A DNA stretch of 64,000 bases from positions 421,881-485,880 of the forward strand of contig CAUYUJ010008558.1 of the NCBI GenBank assembly GCA_963575745.1, given 5' to 3'. A program made the translations under genes and the position numbers. The notes under the pieces are model-generated. The model saw nothing but the letters and a program-made list of their open reading frames with translations, searched no databases and had not been told where the DNA came from. This DNA comes from Prorocentrum cordatum. Its lineage: Eukaryota > Sar > Dinophyceae > Prorocentrales > Prorocentraceae. Shown one piece after another: positions 61,003 to 64,000 of this stretch (its first letter is position 1; each line of letters starts with the position of its first letter).

Positions 61003-61228
61003 CTAGGCCTTCTAGATAGGGTCCGAGTGAATGGGGTCTGAGGATTTCGCCGCATTGCCAATGCATCGACGATTCGGCTCGATGTGGAGACCGTGTTTTC
61101 CCCACGTCGACGTCGCCCATGCGTCGCCGACGTCGCCGATGCATCGCCGATGCATCGGCGATGCATCGCTGATGCATCGGCGATGCGGCGTGAACCTCCG
61201 ACCCCATCTACTCGGACCCCATCTAGAA
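61003..61228. repeat. Foldback with GATGCATCGGC tandem loop
   Basis: Arms of about 55-60 bp (TCTAGATAGGGTCCGAGTGA type at the left, complement near 61175-61228). The loop is a tandem GATGCATCGGC/GATGCATCGCC repeat, itself palindromic. Confidence 0.8.
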
Positions 61229-61912
61229 CGCCTCTAGATAGGCTCAGCGTGCATCTAGAACGCCTCTAGAACACCTCTACCCAGACCCCACCTAGAGAGC
61301 ATCCGCGCCCTACCCGCCTGTTCGTCGCCGATGGGAGCCTGCAGCCCACCCCGCCCAGGAATCTGCGAGGTTTCGCTATTGAGGGCCCCTCGCCGATCTG
61401 TCGGCGATGCATCGCCACTACAGCCAGTGCTCCCCAATATCGATCCCCGCTCCTCTTCTTTTTCTCATTCCCCCCCTCCTTCCCCGCCCCCCTCCTTCTC
61501 CTGTCCCTCCGCTCTCCTTCCCTCCTCCCCCTTTCCCCTCTCCTTCTGCTCTCCTGTTCCTGTAGAGTCCCCGCTCTGCGCGATGCCGCTCTGAGGAAGT
61601 ATCACGTGTGCCAGAGCCCGCACACGTTCGCAGCTTCCGCAATCTCACTGTTTCCTCCTCGTGCTCCTCCTGCTGCCTCATGGCCCTGAGCCTGTGCCCT
61701 ACCTTCCCTCCAGATCTTGACTATGTCTCATCCTCCTCGCATCCTCGCCCATCTCATCACGACTGCCCACGTACTCGGCTTCCGCTGCGCGCAGATTCGC
61801 ACCATCTGGCATACAGTCGTGCCGCCGAAGAAGGAACCCTGTTGGTGGGGAATGGGCTCTGTGCTCCTTGATCGTCGTACAGTTTGTCTCAGGTTTGCCT
61901 CAGGTTCTCGAT

Positions 61913-62117
61913 TTAAGTCGGGCGTGTCCCCCTACAGAGGGACTTTCGACGAAAAATTGAAAAATACCTTAACAATGCCCCAAAAAGGTCAAAACATACT
62001 AAAAAAATAGTCCCCGGACTATTTTTGGAGCATTTTTTGATTATTGTTGGGTTTATTATTATTATTATTATTTTTTTTTGTCGAACATCCCCCTGTAGGG
62101 GGACAGGGCCGACTTCA
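61913..62117. mobile_element. AT-rich GTCGGGCCTGTCCCCC element, copy 5, with 8-bp target duplication
   Basis: TTAAGTCGGGCGTGTCCCCC at the left, GGGGGACAGGGCCGACTT at the right; AT-rich interior. TTCTCGAT flanks both sides (61905-61912, 62118-62125). The empty version of this site is at about 54191-54200. Confidence 0.9.
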
Positions 62118-62356
62118 TTCTCGATGGGAGACCGAAGTTTAGCCTATGGGAAAAGGGGCCGGTTCCTTCTTTGGGGTTCCTTCTAGCAGCATCTCGATTG
62201 TACTATACACCGACGTTGTTTGCCCTGCGCTCAGGAGGCGAGCAACCTGGGCCAGCTGTTCCGGCTGAACAAGACGGGCGTGGTGTCTGGATTCCCGTGC
62301 CGTGGGCCTCAGGCGCGCCCCCAGGGGCCCAAGAAAAGACGGGGACTCGAAAAGAC

Positions 62357-62482
62357 AGTATCGCTCGGACGTGTGAATCGTTTCTCGGCGAGGACCATCG
62401 AGGAGCATCCTGGATCATTCAGCCAAAAGTGCACGCACGAAACCGGAACATGCCCGGGAAATGTACGTCCGAGCGATGGCAA
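62357..62482 (+). mobile_element. CATCGCTCGGACGT element, copy 4
   Basis: From CAGTATCGCTCGGACGTGTG to ACGTCCGAGCGATGGCAAG; interior GAGGACCATCGAGGAGCATC. Confidence 0.85.
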
Positions 62483-64000
62483 GAAGAGGATGAGGATTTG
62501 AGCCAGGGGTTACGAGGCCATTGGAGGGGCAAGGGGGGCGACAGGAAGGGATGATGGGGTGAGGGGAGCAAAGAGAGTGGAGGATAGGAGGGAGAGTATT
62601 TGGGGAGGGAAGGGAGACGAGAGAGGGGAGGGAGGCAAGGCAGTTACGCCTGCGTCACATCTGACACCCTGATCGCCCCTCCCACTCATGCGTCTGGCTT
62701 TCCCTTCTGGGCGTCATTCGTGCTACCCCCCCCTCACACCCACTGGTACCAGTGACGCCCGCCCGAAAACCACTCACAGACATGCTGTTGCAATCGCAGC
62801 TGATTGTGGTGCTCAATCCACCCTCATTGCTTCCATGCGATTCTGCGGGGACCTGCAGATTTCACTGGACTAGATTCGACACCTTAGAAATCTGATAGTC
62901 ATGGGGGAAGCGGGTCCTGAGGAAAACGGGTCCTCCGATTGTTCACCGTTTTCGGGCTCTCGGTGCTGGGAGGAGGGATGGTGGGAGTACGGTCGGACCG
63001 AGGTAGTTATAAGATAGAGGTCGGTTCGAGGAGGGAACCCTTGGCTTCTACGTGTCTGCTGGATGTTATTGTGCATCTTGGGGGAGTGTACCCTAATGTG
63101 TGGGTGATGGTTTGGGGGTACCCGAATGTTTGGGTGATGGTTTGGGGGCGTTGGGTTGGCCGAAGGTTTTATGTTCTTGGAGGATGCTCTTCTGTCCTAG
63201 GTCCGGCCGTAGCACACTTGAGCTGCTCAGTAGCTGGAAGGTCATCCCCGCAGGAGGCCGGGAGGCCTGAAGGTCACTCCGCTTGCTTGCCCAATCTCTG
63301 TTGCACAGTGATGACGCGTGTAGGTGTCGGCGTTGCAAGTATGGGCCTGCGCACGTGATGTACACAGGGGCACATGCATGATGCGTGCAGCAGTGCGCCT
63401 GCGGCGTGCCTGGGTTCGCAGGCAATGTTCTTATCGCCAGCCAGGGATCACATGCACGCTGTTGCTATCACTTGCGCGCCCTTATTCTGGCAGGCAGTCG
63501 CGTACGTTGGTGCTCGCAACCACATTGTGGTTGTTGGTTTTCGCAAGCGTGTGGAGGCGCCCGTGAGCTAGTGTGAGGCTCACGTGCGTATTGCTAGCGC
63601 ACGCTCGCATATCGTTGTACGCGCAGCCTCTGATGGTATTGTCAGGGTCTGACACTCATGTGCATGATGTCCTGCTCGCAGGCATCACGTGGTATTGGGG
63701 CAGGGTCTGGCATCACGTGGTCGTAGAACATTCCCGCAGCCGCCGTTACCGCCACCACCCGCCGCTTCCCCCCCCCCGAGTTAACCCCCCGAGAGACGCA
63801 TCATGCCTTATCATTGCGGGTGTGTCCTAGACGACCCTGGCATCCCCGAATGGGCAGTCGCAGGTGGACCCCCCTTGTTGGTTCTGCAACCAGCGAGGGA
63901 GTTGATACACTGGAGGTGGAGCAGGATCAGCGGCAGCCGCGGGAGGCAAGGGAGGCAACAGGAGGGGGACGGCCACGGCGAGACCCCCCAGCCGGATCCA
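62483..64000. other. Gene-free interval to window end
   Basis: GGGAGGGAAGGG-type purine sequence to 62640, then mixed sequence. A 28-bp direct repeat (TGTGGGTGATGGTTTGGGGG type) is at 63099-63150. I see no supported gene. Confidence 0.5.

Overview
This window looks like nuclear DNA of a dinoflagellate. The evidence is GC-rich sequence, long intronless ORFs all on one strand in the first part, a tandem gene duplication, introns that start with GC instead of GT, and three ORFs preceded by decayed copies of the dinoflagellate spliced leader (DinoSL). The species cannot be fixed from sequence alone; a high-GC free-living lineage such as Prorocentrum would fit. Several predicted proteins resemble large lineage-specific families that I remember from dinoflagellate gene sets. 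Those family assignments come from memory and no search was run.

0-19 kb, genes on the + strand: an ORF open to the window edge (71-1093); a 22-bp minisatellite (1264-2402); an RNase H-like retroelement fragment (2650-3468); a TCG microsatellite; a zinc-finger/transposase-like gene with one frame shift (4071-7792); and two tandem paralogues of about 1,000 residues (9553-12564 and 15806-18769). The paralogues have a C-terminal motif like the SAM-binding loop of methyltransferases. Between and around the genes are degenerate minisatellites, CTTGGGG-type repeats, a nested hairpin and a 0.39-kb tandem duplication.

19-31.4 kb: a second and third 22-bp array, a 100-N assembly gap inside the third, a small retrogene with a relict DinoSL (20099-20461), a GYD-repeat protein gene with an in-frame TGA (21907-23151), an array of eight 27-nt hairpins on a 33-bp period (23385-23679), a divergent pair of small charged helical protein genes each with one GC-AG intron at the matching position (24831-25587 minus, 25990-26431 plus), an intact 465-residue retrogene (27471-28868) and a broken transposon-like gene (29289-31405).

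31.4-64 kb: no convincing complete gene. It is a dense mosaic of short (about 120-200 bp) inverted-repeat elements belonging to at least nine families, plus microsatellites and a 93-bp satellite. Several copies have target-site duplications visible by eye, and one family has a paralogous empty site within the window. One PAN/Apple-like exon (about 55.7 kb) and a few weaker exon-like islands follow long pyrimidine tracts, so part of this region could be intronic DNA of a large gene.

The most notable candidates are the introner-like 160-bp element family with target-site duplications, the hairpin array with compensatory changes, the GC-AG introns bounded by GCAG repeats, the relict spliced leaders, and a 12-13 bp DNA word that recurs in all three reading frames of the 0-19 kb genes.
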